The notes beneath the pieces were generated by a model. It saw only the letters and a list, made by a program, of their open reading frames with translations. It did not search any database and was not told the DNA's origin. This document shows, in pieces, positions 17,850 through 25,971 of a stretch of 64,000 nt of DNA. The first letter of the stretch is position 1; each line of letters starts with the position of its first letter. Source of the stretch: JAPOXR01 sp963664715 (GTDB lineage Bacteria > Pseudomonadota > Alphaproteobacteria > Rhodobacterales > Rhodobacteraceae); assembly GCA_963664715.2 (NCBI GenBank), contig CAXXUY010000012.1, forward strand, positions 496,001-560,000. The letters are read 5' to 3'. Position numbers and translations under genes: made by a program.

Positions 17850-19277
17850 CTAGAGGATCTGGATGATCTCGCACTCGATTTCACGTGCCTTGAGTCTGCC
17901 GCAGGCAACCTTCGCGTTCGTGAGTGTAATCCCTTCGAAGATGGCAACATACTTTCCGTCCTGTACCTTCACGGTTCTGGTGGCCTCGGAAAGTGAGTCG
18001 TAATCGACAAGCGCCGTCCTGAACAGGTGGTTTGATGCAAGGCTCTTGCTGTTGAACTTGCCGACGACGACCCCCAACACGCCTCCGAACTGATCTTCGG
18101 CGAGAGCCGAATCCTCTTCATGCTGGATTCGACGCCTTGGTCGGTCGAATCCCAATTCGATCAACTCTTCTGCTGTCTTCAGCATTTCGGCCGACGGATC
18201 AGCGTCACCTTCGCTTTCTTGCCCGGCCTGGACTTCCTCAAGCACCGCCGCAGCAAGAGACTGGTCATTGTCACTTGGCCTTCGACGCCTGCGTTCTGCT
18301 GACTGGACTGAAACATCTACCAGGATCAGCCTGCTGAACGAAACTGTCGGAAGCCTGGGCTTGATGACCGAAACGTTTCGCTTGGCCAGCGAGAATCCCT
18401 TGTCCATCAACTCCGCGACATGCTGGTTCCGGGACTGCGCGCTGCGCCCCCCGAATACCGTAACGATGATGCGCTTGCCGGACCTCTCCGCTGAAGCCGT
18501 CAGGTTGAATCCGGAAAGGGACGTGTAACCTGTCTTGATCCCGTCGGCACCCTTGTAAGACCTGAGGAAACTCCTGTTGGTGTTCCTCAGGGTTCCGGCA
18601 TTCACAACGGTCGAAATTCTGGAGAACAGGTTGTAGTAGTCGGGGTAGTCATAAATCATGTGCCGGCCAAGTATGGACATGTCCATGGCCGTGGAAAAAT
18701 GACCTGCCTGGGTGAGGCCATGAGCATTCTTGAACGTCGTGTTCCTCATGCCCATCGCTCTGGCCGTGCTTGTCATTCGAGCGGCAAATGCGCTCTCGCT
18801 ACCCGAAATTGCTTCTGCGATCGCAGTTGCCGCATCATTTGCGGACTTGACTGCGGCTGCACGAATGAGGTGCCTCAGCGTCACGCGCTGCCCCGGCTTG
18901 TAGTAAATTTTGGAGGCAGGTTCCCTGGCAGCAAACTTTGAAATCCTGATCTTCTGGTCGATTCCGATTTCGCCGTTTTCTACCGCCTGAATTGCAAGAT
19001 AAACCGTCATCATCTTTGTGAGCGATGCCGGATGCAGTCGTTTGTTGGCATGCCTGGAGTGAAGGACAGCTCCGTTCCGAGCATCCATCACGACCGCCGC
19101 ATAATTCGAGGCAAGGGACCCTGTCGCCCAAAGTGCAACAACGAGGGCTACCAATAGCCAAATGACCGCACTGCGCCACAGTGCACCAAGTGCAAAGAAT
19201 AGTATCCGAATCACGCCTGTACCTTTCATTGCATCACATCGGCCATCAAAACTTGGCCGCCACTGCTCAACCTTCAC
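17850..19277 (-). CDS. dacA: D-alanyl-D-alanine carboxypeptidase (penicillin-binding protein, peptidase S11) with SPOR-like tail
   Basis: Trims the terminal D-Ala from peptidoglycan stem peptides in the periplasm. Active-site motifs are all present: SxxK in HPASLTKMM, SxN in KSANDAA and KTG in GADGIKTGYTSLSGF. An N-terminal hydrophobic segment (about residues 35-55) is a signal peptide/anchor. The last ~80 residues, GVVVGKFNSKSLASNHLF to CEIIQIL, resemble a SPOR domain, which binds denuded septal glycan. Start: GTG 19277 has AAGAGG seven bases upstream; ATG 19229 is an alternative with a weaker site. About 475 residues, longer than DacA because of the acidic linker and tail. Confidence 0.9.
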   Translation of the reverse strand: MKVEQWRPSFDGRCDAMKGTGVIRILFFALGALWRSAVIWLLVALVVALWATGSLASNYAAVVMDARNGAVLHSRHANKRLHPASLTKMMTVYLAIQAVENGEIGIDQKIRISKFAAREPASKIYYKPGQRVTLRHLIRAAAVKSANDAATAIAEAISGSESAFAARMTSTARAMGMRNTTFKNAHGLTQAGHFSTAMDMSILGRHMIYDYPDYYNLFSRISTVVNAGTLRNTNRSFLRSYKGADGIKTGYTSLSGFNLTASAERSGKRIIVTVFGGRSAQSRNQHVAELMDKGFSLAKRNVSVIKPRLPTVSFSRLILVDVSVQSAERRRRRPSDNDQSLAAAVLEEVQAGQESEGDADPSAEMLKTAEELIELGFDRPRRRIQHEEDSALAEDQFGGVLGVVVGKFNSKSLASNHLFRTALVDYDSLSEATRTVKVQDGKYVAIFEGITLTNAKVACGRLKAREIECEIIQIL

Positions 19278-19431
19278 GCCATGCCTCTTGAATTCTGTTT
19301 GGGCATTTGCGAGTCTTTCAGCATATCACAGGATTGAAGTATTGAAACCCCCGTATTCAACTAGTTTCCTTCTGGCAACACAACCACTGAATCACGGCAG
19401 GTGAGTTGATGCGCAATCGCTGGCAAACTGC

Positions 19432-20136
19432 CTATCCGAAGGCAACTTCATCAATCAGGTCGGGAACATCTGCAAGTTGTGCAACTCTCTTGAAGCGAGG
19501 GTGCTGTTCCGGGGTCTCGGCATGTTCAAGCTCCCAGGTCAGATTGTGTGGAACCAGGACTGCCCAGCAACCGGCCTCAAGTGCCGGAACCACGTCAGAC
19601 TTGACCGAGTTTCCGATCATCATGGCCTTGTCCGGACCGCCACCGAATTCGACAAATGCCCTCCTGTAGACATCGGCAATCTTGTCACTCACGATTTCAA
19701 CACCGTCGAACATGTCGCCCAACCCTGACTGGGCAAGCTTTCGTTCCTGGTCCAACAGGTCTCCCTTGGTAATGAGCAAGACCGCAAACCTCCTTGAAAC
19801 TGTCTCGATGACTTCCCTGGCACCTGGCAGCAACTCGATCGGATGAGCCTGCAACTCCTTTCCAAGGTCGAGGATCTGTTGGATTACCGCTGACGGAACA
19901 CGGCCCTGCGTGACCTCAAGCGCCGTTTCGATCATGGAAAGGACAAACCCCTTGATGCCGTAACCATACCTCTTGAGGTTGTTTCTTTCCGTCCTGAGCA
20001 GCACTTCCCGCAGATTCTGATGCGACGAGAATTCTTCCAGCAGTCCGGTGAAACTGTTCTCCGTCAACCGAAAGAACTTCTCGTTTTGCCAGAGCGTATC
20101 GTCCGCATCAAATCCGACTGCTGTTAGCTGCGACAT
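19432..20136 (-). CDS. HAD-superfamily hydrolase (YjjG-like phosphatase)
   Basis: 234 residues from ATG 20136. HAD motifs: I, VGFDADDTLWQ with the nucleophile Asp-x-Asp; II, LLITKGD; III, Lys in QERKLAQSG region; IV, MMIGNSVKSDVVPALEAG. The helical cap between motifs I and II fits subfamily C1, which includes nucleotidases, phosphoglycolate phosphatases and YjjG. Substrate cannot be told from sequence. Divergent from clpS, with 83 bases between the starts, so the two share a control region. Confidence 0.85.
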   Translation of the reverse strand: MSQLTAVGFDADDTLWQNEKFFRLTENSFTGLLEEFSSHQNLREVLLRTERNNLKRYGYGIKGFVLSMIETALEVTQGRVPSAVIQQILDLGKELQAHPIELLPGAREVIETVSRRFAVLLITKGDLLDQERKLAQSGLGDMFDGVEIVSDKIADVYRRAFVEFGGGPDKAMMIGNSVKSDVVPALEAGCWAVLVPHNLTWELEHAETPEQHPRFKRVAQLADVPDLIDEVAFG

Positions 20137-20219
20137 ATCAATCCGTGTCTTTGCGAAACACGTGGTTGTCACCTATATTGTGGTCGTGCTCAAGCAACAT
20201 TTGCGGGACTGGGGGATTG

Positions 20220-20567
20220 ATGCGCATTGTCATGGCTAGCACCGACCGGGACAGGCCGGAGGACCAGAACTCTGCCGGAACCGCGGTCCTGACCAAGCCG
20301 AAGGAGACGACCGAACGCCCTCCAATGTACAAGGTCCTGCTGCTAAATGACGACTATACTCCAATGGAGTTTGTTGTTGCCGTACTCGAGCAGGTATTCC
20401 TCATGCAAAGGGACCGGGCCATTTCCCTGATGCTGGACATTCACAACAAGGGTGTTGGAGTCGCCGGAGTGTTCACGCATGAAATCGCGGAGACCAAGGC
20501 GTTGCAGGTCATGGCAATCGCCCGCAGCCACGAGCATCCATTGCGCTGTACAATCGAGAAGGATTAG
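20220..20567 (+). CDS. clpS: ATP-dependent Clp protease adaptor ClpS
   Basis: 115 residues from ATG 20220, with GGGGGA upstream. The core PMYKVLLLNDDYTPMEFVV and MLDIHNKGVGVAGVFTHEIA are diagnostic of ClpS, which delivers N-degron substrates to ClpA and binds the N-terminal residue through the conserved Asn-Asp and His positions. The first ~35 residues are a flexible tail. clpA is not next to it in this window, unlike in many proteobacteria. Confidence 0.95.
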   Translation: MRIVMASTDRDRPEDQNSAGTAVLTKPKETTERPPMYKVLLLNDDYTPMEFVVAVLEQVFLMQRDRAISLMLDIHNKGVGVAGVFTHEIAETKALQVMAIARSHEHPLRCTIEKD

Positions 20568-20686
20568 GTCGGAGTTCCGGGACCGACCGGCATCCAGGTT
20601 TCCTGAATCTGCATTGCGGCGCTATATTGGGGTGCTGGCAGTCGAGGCCGAACTGAACGACTCCGGATAGCAAGGACCGCCTCAGG

Positions 20687-21487
20687 ATGAGTTACACCAT
20701 TGACGGAAAAACCGCGATCGTGACCGGTGCGGCCAGCGGCGTCGGACTTGCAATCGCCAGGCAATTTGCCGAGCAGGGCGCGAATGTGATGTTTGCGGAC
20801 CGAGACTCCAAGCAACTCAGGACCGAGATCGAACCACAGATGGATAATGTGGATTTCTTTGTCGGCGACCTGCGACAACAACTGACGCAAAGCAACCTGC
20901 TTGCAGCAACGGTCGACAGGTTCGAGCGAGTCGACATCCTTGTCAACGCTAGCAGGGAAATGCTCATAACGGATCCGGACGATTTCAAACTGCGTGTTCT
21001 TGACGAAATGCTGGATCAAAACCTGCGTCAACATTTCAGCCTTTCCAGGCACGTTGCGCGTCAGTTTACAAGGCAAACGCACCCGCGCACGCGCCCGAAC
21101 GAACCGATTGGATCCATCGTCAACATTTCTTCGATTGTTGCTGACCGCATAAATCCGGACCTGGTCGAGTACTCCATAAGCTGCGCAGCGCTTGAGCAAC
21201 TGACGAGGTCACTTGCAGCCGCGCTTGCCCCGGATCGAATTACCGTGAACGGCGTTGCCTTCGGCTCGGTCATGAGTGGCCGCTTGCAGGAAGCAATTTC
21301 AGAATCACAGTCAATGCGCGAGCAGATTATCGCTGCGACGCCGCTTGGCCGCATCGCCGACGCTGAAGAGGTCGCGGAAGCGGCACAGTTTCTCGTGTCA
21401 GGCGCAGCCCGGTTCATCACAGGACAGGTCATCACAATTGACGGCGGCCGCACGCTGCTCGACCGCTTCAGTCAACCCGTCCACTAG
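20687..21487 (+). CDS. Short-chain dehydrogenase/reductase-like protein lacking the catalytic lysine
   Basis: 266 residues with a classical SDR fold: cofactor motif TGAASGVGLAIA at residue 13, DILVNASRE in place of NNAG, catalytic Ser in VNISSIVAD, and the C-terminal GQVITIDGG. In the YxxxK position the sequence is EYSISCAALEQL, so the catalytic Lys is Cys. Without it proton relay and ribose positioning should be impaired, so the protein may be a weak enzyme or a binding protein. The gene follows clpS by 119 bases on the same strand. Substrate unknown. Confidence 0.85.
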   Translation: MSYTIDGKTAIVTGAASGVGLAIARQFAEQGANVMFADRDSKQLRTEIEPQMDNVDFFVGDLRQQLTQSNLLAATVDRFERVDILVNASREMLITDPDDFKLRVLDEMLDQNLRQHFSLSRHVARQFTRQTHPRTRPNEPIGSIVNISSIVADRINPDLVEYSISCAALEQLTRSLAAALAPDRITVNGVAFGSVMSGRLQEAISESQSMREQIIAATPLGRIADAEEVAEAAQFLVSGAARFITGQVITIDGGRTLLDRFSQPVH

Positions 21488-21545
21488 CGCGTTCCGCAAT
21501 CCGGGGCTTGCCTGGGCGAGTGGAATTCGGGATACCCGGTCCGGA

Positions 21546-22202
21546 TCAATCCGTGTTGTCGAGCTTGAAAGCCTCGAGTTCAGCCAGTGTGGATTGCGGC
21601 TTCCCCGACCGGAGAGATTCGTCAACCGAAGCGAGTACCTTGCCTCTGGGCTGTTTCTTGTCCTCAGGTTTCTGGTTTGCCCGTTCAACCGCAACCCTGA
21701 CGGCTGCGTCCAGTTCAAGCTGCTTGCAGAGACCGAGCGCGACGGGATCTGTCGGCTGAATGTTATTGATATTCCAGTGGGTTCTTTCCTGAACTGCCTG
21801 AATTGTCGACTTCGTGGTTCCAACCAGAGAGATGATCTGGGCTTCCGACAACTCGGGATGATTCTTGACCAGCCAGGCAATGGCAGCAGGCCTGTCCTGC
21901 CGCTTCGACAAAGGCGTGTATCGTGCGCCCCTTCTCTTCTTTGTGCTTTCGTTTTCCGGAACGACCTTGAGCTTCAGGACATGCAGCGCATCTGCTTCCC
22001 CTCGCCTGAGTTCCTCTTCATCCAGCTGGTTGTTCGTGACCGGATCAAACCCGAGAATACCTGCGGCGACTTCGCCATCGGCAACTCCCTGAACCTCCAG
22101 TTCATGAAGTCCGCAAAATTCAGCGATCTGCCGGAAGGTGAGGCTCGAATTGTCGACCAACCAGACCGCAGTGGCCATGGCCATTATTGGTTTGTTTGTC
22201 AT
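21546..22202 (-). CDS. trcR: DUF1013-family cell-cycle transcriptional regulator TrcR
   Basis: 218 residues from ATG 22202, supported by GGAGG nine bases upstream; the frame extends to 22379 without a better start. Characteristic alphaproteobacterial DUF1013 sequence: MAMATAVWLVDNSSLTF, RQIAEFCGLHELEVQGVADG, LDEEELRRGEADALHVLKL and RPAAIAWLVKNHPELSEAQI. Known members are RNA-polymerase-associated regulators in Caulobacter and relatives. The C-terminal ~40 residues are charged and variable. It is transcribed convergently with the SDR gene. Confidence 0.9.
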   Translation of the reverse strand: MTNKPIMAMATAVWLVDNSSLTFRQIAEFCGLHELEVQGVADGEVAAGILGFDPVTNNQLDEEELRRGEADALHVLKLKVVPENESTKKRRGARYTPLSKRQDRPAAIAWLVKNHPELSEAQIISLVGTTKSTIQAVQERTHWNINNIQPTDPVALGLCKQLELDAAVRVAVERANQKPEDKKQPRGKVLASVDESLRSGKPQSTLAELEAFKLDNTD

Positions 22203-22375
22203 CAGACAGTGCCTCCATACGTTCCTCCGCCAAGGAAGGGTCGCATCGTCTATTCGAACCTGCCAAATCCGGAATCGACAACCAAATAGCCGCCAAATTC
22301 CATTCTTGAAAGCAAAATCGGTTGTTGGCCGGCGGCTTTCTACCCCGGAAACATCCCAGCAAACGGGGATGTAGA

Positions 22376-23371
22376 TCAATTCATCGTCAGGATGATCTTA
22401 CCGACATGTTGCGAAGACTCCATACGTCTGTGCGCAGCAGCTGCGTCATGCAGGGCATATTCCGAGTCCATTACCGGCGCTATCCTTCCTGAAGAAAGCA
22501 ATGGCCAGACATGCGATTCCAGATCCCTGGCAATCCGGGCCTTTGCGATATCCGCCTGTGGCCTCAAGGTACTGCCCGTGATCGTAAGGCGCCTCGTCAT
22601 GACCTGCGCAAAATTCAACTCGATTTCTTGGCCTTGCAGAAATGCGATCTGAACCAGGCGCCCATCATCGGCCAACGCATTGACATTTCTTGGAATATAG
22701 CTGCCTCCAACCATGTCCAGAACGAGGTCGACCCCTCGCCCATCGGTCAATTCCCGCGTCGCCTCGACAAAATCCTCATCGCGATAATTGATCGCCCTGT
22801 CTGCCCCCAGTCGCTCGCACTCCCGACATTTTTTGTCATTGCCCGCGGTCGCAAACACGCGCGCACCAAGTACGGATGCAAGCATGATCGCCATGGTTCC
22901 GATTCCCGACGATCCACCATGAACGAGAAACGTCTCGCCCGCCTTGAGGCCGCCCCTCACAAAAACGTTACTCCAAACGGTAAATGCGGTTTCGCAGAGC
23001 GCCGAGGCTTCCTTCATCCCCATACCATCCGGTATCGGCAGCGCATGGTCAGCCGAAGTCTCCGAGAACTCCGCATAGCCGCCTCCGGGAAGCAGTGCGG
23101 TCACGCTGTCTCCAATCTTCCAGCGACCCACGCCTGGCCCGACCGCAACAACCTTGCCGGCCGATTCAAGACCAGGCAAGTCGGATGCGCCCGGCGGCGG
23201 ATTATAGAGTCCCGCGCGCTGCAGGAGGTCGGGGCGATTGACGCCGGAGGCCGCATTCTCGATCACAATTCTGCCGTGACCTGCCTCGGGCAACGGTTTC
23301 CTGGTGACCCTGAGGACATCGGGACTGCCTGGTTCCGATATTTCAACGACTTGCATTTCGCTCCTGTTCAT
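22376..23371 (-). CDS. NAD(P)H-quinone oxidoreductase, zinc-free MDR family
   Basis: 331 residues. N-terminal GroES-like domain (GVNRPDLLQRAGLYNPPPG), then Rossmann domain with VHGGSSGIGTMAIMLA. No zinc-ligand Cys cluster, so it belongs to the quinone oxidoreductase branch (QOR/PIG3-like), which reduces quinones with NADPH. It overlaps the 3' end of the COQ9-family gene by 4 bases and is cotranscribed with it, suggesting a link to quinone metabolism. Confidence 0.9.
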   Translation of the reverse strand: MNRSEMQVVEISEPGSPDVLRVTRKPLPEAGHGRIVIENAASGVNRPDLLQRAGLYNPPPGASDLPGLESAGKVVAVGPGVGRWKIGDSVTALLPGGGYAEFSETSADHALPIPDGMGMKEASALCETAFTVWSNVFVRGGLKAGETFLVHGGSSGIGTMAIMLASVLGARVFATAGNDKKCRECERLGADRAINYRDEDFVEATRELTDGRGVDLVLDMVGGSYIPRNVNALADDGRLVQIAFLQGQEIELNFAQVMTRRLTITGSTLRPQADIAKARIARDLESHVWPLLSSGRIAPVMDSEYALHDAAAAHRRMESSQHVGKIILTMN

Positions 23372-24087
23372 TGCTGATCTCCCCTGGAAACCCAGCCAGG
23401 ATAGCCCCGCTTCCAGTCTCCAGGCGCGCGGATTCTTCCCAGGAGTCCATCGGCCGCATCCAATATCCGCGGTCCGCCGGGCAGGCCACGAAACCGTTTT
23501 TTCACCGATTCGATCATCATGACGTCGCGAATACGTCGATCAATGAACTCGCGTGTGCGAATTCCGCTACCGGTATCCCCGAGCCAATAGAGTACTGATG
23601 AACCGATGACGCCCGAGAGCAAGGCCCTCTTCGTATACCAATTGTAATCCTCTGAAGTATCTCCAAGCAGATTCCAGATATCATCAGCAGTTCGCCACAA
23701 AGCCTGCGCACCGAGAGACCCGTTTGTCGGCAGGCTGAAATATGCAATGGTTCTTCGAACCACCTCTCGATGCTCGGCAACAACTGATATTCTCACCTCG
23801 ACTGCCGTCGCGACTCGTTCGCTGTAACGCATCTGGTCCAGATTGACCTGTTCCAGTTCCTCGGCCATTCGCCTGTCACCCCATCTCTGGAACTCGACCG
23901 CGAGGTCCAGCGCACCGCGCGGGCATGCAAGCCGCGCCCGTTCAGGGCCGATATCGAGGCTTGCACATGCATGATTGAAAGTCGAAGCACTCCAGCCTTC
24001 AAACGGAACGTCTCTCAACGCCATTTCCATCAATCGCCTCCGCAACTCCGCGGAATCACTCATTTCCATAGCCGTTCTGCTTGTCAT
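23368..24087 (-). CDS. COQ9-family ubiquinone biosynthesis protein
   Basis: 239 residues. COQ9 hallmark segments: RRLMEMALRDVPFEGWS, ACPRGALDLAVEFQRWGDRRM, TSEDYNWYTKRALLSGVIGSS and the C-terminal amphipathic helix region before GLPGG. COQ9 is a lipid-binding TetR-like protein that presents ubiquinone intermediates to COQ7 at the membrane. Bacterial homologues are mostly alphaproteobacterial. First gene of the pair with the quinone oxidoreductase; divergent from rpsU. Confidence 0.92.
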   Translation of the reverse strand: MTSRTAMEMSDSAELRRRLMEMALRDVPFEGWSASTFNHACASLDIGPERARLACPRGALDLAVEFQRWGDRRMAEELEQVNLDQMRYSERVATAVEVRISVVAEHREVVRRTIAYFSLPTNGSLGAQALWRTADDIWNLLGDTSEDYNWYTKRALLSGVIGSSVLYWLGDTGSGIRTREFIDRRIRDVMMIESVKKRFRGLPGGPRILDAADGLLGRIRAPGDWKRGYPGWVSRGDQQ

Positions 24088-24163
24088 GTTAATCTCGATT
24101 AGACCTGGAGTTCACAATATCATTTCAATGTCCACTATCCATCCGTATTCGGAATGAACCGGG

Positions 24164-24193
24164 AGGACCGTTTCCGAAGATCTTCCCGGTCCT
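24164..24193. other. Hairpin between the COQ9 gene and rpsU
   Basis: AGGACCG (24164-24170) pairs with CGGTCCT (24187-24193), and the 16-base loop contains the palindrome GAAGATCTTC. It lies in the divergent region about 140 bases before rpsU. It could be an RNA element in a leader or a chance dyad; no T-run follows. Confidence 0.25.
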
Positions 24194-24333
24194 TTCGTTC
24201 AGCAAACCCGCATAACAGGTTTGAGGAGCATGCAATTTGCTCCAGTCAGAGGTGGACGGGTTCTGATCGGGTTGCTATAGGGCGCCATTCGAACGTATGA
24301 TCGGGTAACCGCCAAGAGAATCGAAGGAATTAG

Positions 24334-24537
24334 ATGCAGGTTCAAGTCCGCGACAACAATGTTGATCAGGCTTTGCGAGTCCTCAAGAAGAAGTTGCAAA
24401 GGGAAGGTGTTTTCAGGGAGATGAAACTCCGGCAACATTATGAAAAGCCTTCGGAAAAAAGGGCCCGGGAAAAGGCGGAAGCGATCAGGCGGGCCAGAAA
24501 GCTCGCCCGGAAACGCGCACTCAGGGAAGGCGGCTGA
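24334..24537 (+). CDS. rpsU: Small ribosomal subunit protein bS21
   Basis: 67 residues, highly basic: MQVQVRDNNVDQALRVLKKK, then REMKLRQHYEKPSEKRAREK. Alphaproteobacterial bS21 proteins are of this length. It binds the 30S platform and helps initiation. GAAGGAATTAG precedes the ATG. A possible -10 element TATAGG lies near 24276. Monocistronic here. Confidence 0.96.
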   Translation: MQVQVRDNNVDQALRVLKKKLQREGVFREMKLRQHYEKPSEKRAREKAEAIRRARKLARKRALREGG

Positions 24538-24612
24538 ACGTCAGGACGCCGAAAAGGCGCACCATCACCGGCAGCAAGCTGCACCGGTCAAGCCTATCAC
24601 CTCGGAGTCCTC

Positions 24613-24632
24613 ACGGTGTGAATCGACACCGT
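24613..24632. terminator. Candidate hairpin between convergent rpsU and CoxIV genes
   Basis: Perfect 7-bp stem ACGGTGT / ACACCGT with a 6-base loop, between the ends of rpsU (+) and the CoxIV gene (-). No T-run on either strand, so termination would be weak or Rho-assisted. Confidence 0.35.
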
Positions 24633-24639
24633 CAGGATC

Positions 24640-24774
24640 CTAGCTGTTGAAGACTGCCAAGAAGATCAGCACGAATATAGCGACGATGCAGACCCACGTT
24701 GCCAGTTTCACGAAACCGGCAAAGTCCCGCTCGTGACTTGTGGTGTCCATTGAGCCGTGCTCGTACTCGACCAT
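24640..24774 (-). CDS. aa3-type cytochrome c oxidase small subunit IV
   Basis: A 44-residue protein with GAGGAGG nine bases before the ATG. The sequence MVEYEHGSMDTTSHERDF precedes FAGFVKLATWVCIVAIF and a single membrane helix of about 25 residues; this pattern is typical of the alphaproteobacterial CoxIV (bact_aa3) single-helix subunit. It packs at the periphery of subunits I and III and is not catalytic. It stands alone, without the main cox operon in the window. Confidence 0.85.
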   Translation of the reverse strand: MVEYEHGSMDTTSHERDFAGFVKLATWVCIVAIFVLIFLAVFNS

Positions 24775-24909
24775 TCGAATGTCCTCCTCGCGATAACCGA
24801 CACGAACTGTCTTCTATAACCCGATCGCGCTTTCCTGCCCCAACCCTCTCCGGAATTCAAGCAGTCTGGTGCGAGGCTTGGCGATTTGCCGCCGGGACGT
24901 GGTTGTGAA

Positions 24910-25971
24910 TCAATTCGCGACATATTGCCATGCGTCATCGCCTCTTCGTGAACGGGCGACGTGACCACGATGGAAAAGATAGTTCAGATGCGCAACCGCC
25001 TCCACGATCGCAAGTCCGTACTCGTCCTCTCCGATTTCCCGCTTGTACAGGATATCCAGACACTCTGCCGCTGATCTTGGCTGGTTCAACTCCTGCAGCA
25101 ATCTTGCCAGTGCGGAGTGGTGATTCTCGATGAGTTGGCCGAGACGCACTGCGAGTCCGGTATAGGGAATCTTGTGACCCACCAGGACAAGTGAACCGTT
25201 GTCGGCATGCTTTCGGAACCGGATGCATGATTCCAGCCAATCCAGCAGCGGGTCAGCATCCGGTTCGGTCGGGTAGACACCGATATTGGGAGATATTTCC
25301 GCGAGGAACTGGTCCCCGCCGATAATCAACTGGGAGTCCTTGCACCAAAACGTCGCGTGTTCGGGCGCATGACCTCCTCCCGTCCTGACAAGCCATTGCC
25401 GACCGCCGAATGCAATCGTGTCACCATCCTCGATTCGCCGAAATCCAACGGGAATGGGGCACACCATGTCCGCAAAATTGAAAGGCCTCTGCCTGTTTCT
25501 TGCGGCCATGATGTCTTCCGGTACGCCCGCGTCCCTATAGAACTGAATTGCTTCCGGCGTTTGTCGAGGCTGTACATCCAGCGTCAGCATCCTCGCCATC
25601 AGCCACGCAACCCGCGTCGCCACGATCTCGGCGCCATACTCGGACTTGAACCAGCCGATCAATCCCACGTGGTCGGGATGATGGTGCGTTACAACAACTC
25701 GCCGGACCGGCATTCCGCCAAACGGACCAGCCATGACATCCCGCCAGAATTTTCTTGTCAGCGAAGAGTCCATGCCGGTGTCCACTATCGTCCATCCATC
25801 CGCCTCGCGGAACGCGTAGACGTTCACGTGATTCAGGGCCAAGGGAAGCGGAAACCTCAGCCAATACAAACCGTCAGCAATCTCGACAGGCATTCCGGGT
25901 TCAGGCGGATCAGTCAGCGGAAACCGAATCACCTCCGAATTCGCCGCTGCAAGTTCAGTGGGCGAGATCAT
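24910..25971 (-). CDS. Metallo-beta-lactamase-fold hydrolase
   Basis: 353 residues from ATG 25971; the frame continues to 26172 but that part overlaps the upstream acyl-CoA dehydrogenase. Metal motif THHHPDHVGLIGW near residue 112, further ligands GGGHAPEHATFW and GGDQFLAEISPN, and a final VGHKIPYTG. The long C-terminal helical region matches the group of MBL proteins often annotated as hydroxyacylglutathione-hydrolase-like or LACTB2-like; thioester or lactone hydrolysis is likely. Its start overlaps the acyl-CoA dehydrogenase stop by 17 bases, so the two are cotranscribed and may act on the same CoA/thioester pathway. Confidence 0.85.
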   Translation of the reverse strand: MISPTELAAANSEVIRFPLTDPPEPGMPVEIADGLYWLRFPLPLALNHVNVYAFREADGWTIVDTGMDSSLTRKFWRDVMAGPFGGMPVRRVVVTHHHPDHVGLIGWFKSEYGAEIVATRVAWLMARMLTLDVQPRQTPEAIQFYRDAGVPEDIMAARNRQRPFNFADMVCPIPVGFRRIEDGDTIAFGGRQWLVRTGGGHAPEHATFWCKDSQLIIGGDQFLAEISPNIGVYPTEPDADPLLDWLESCIRFRKHADNGSLVLVGHKIPYTGLAVRLGQLIENHHSALARLLQELNQPRSAAECLDILYKREIGEDEYGLAIVEAVAHLNYLFHRGHVARSRRGDDAWQYVAN

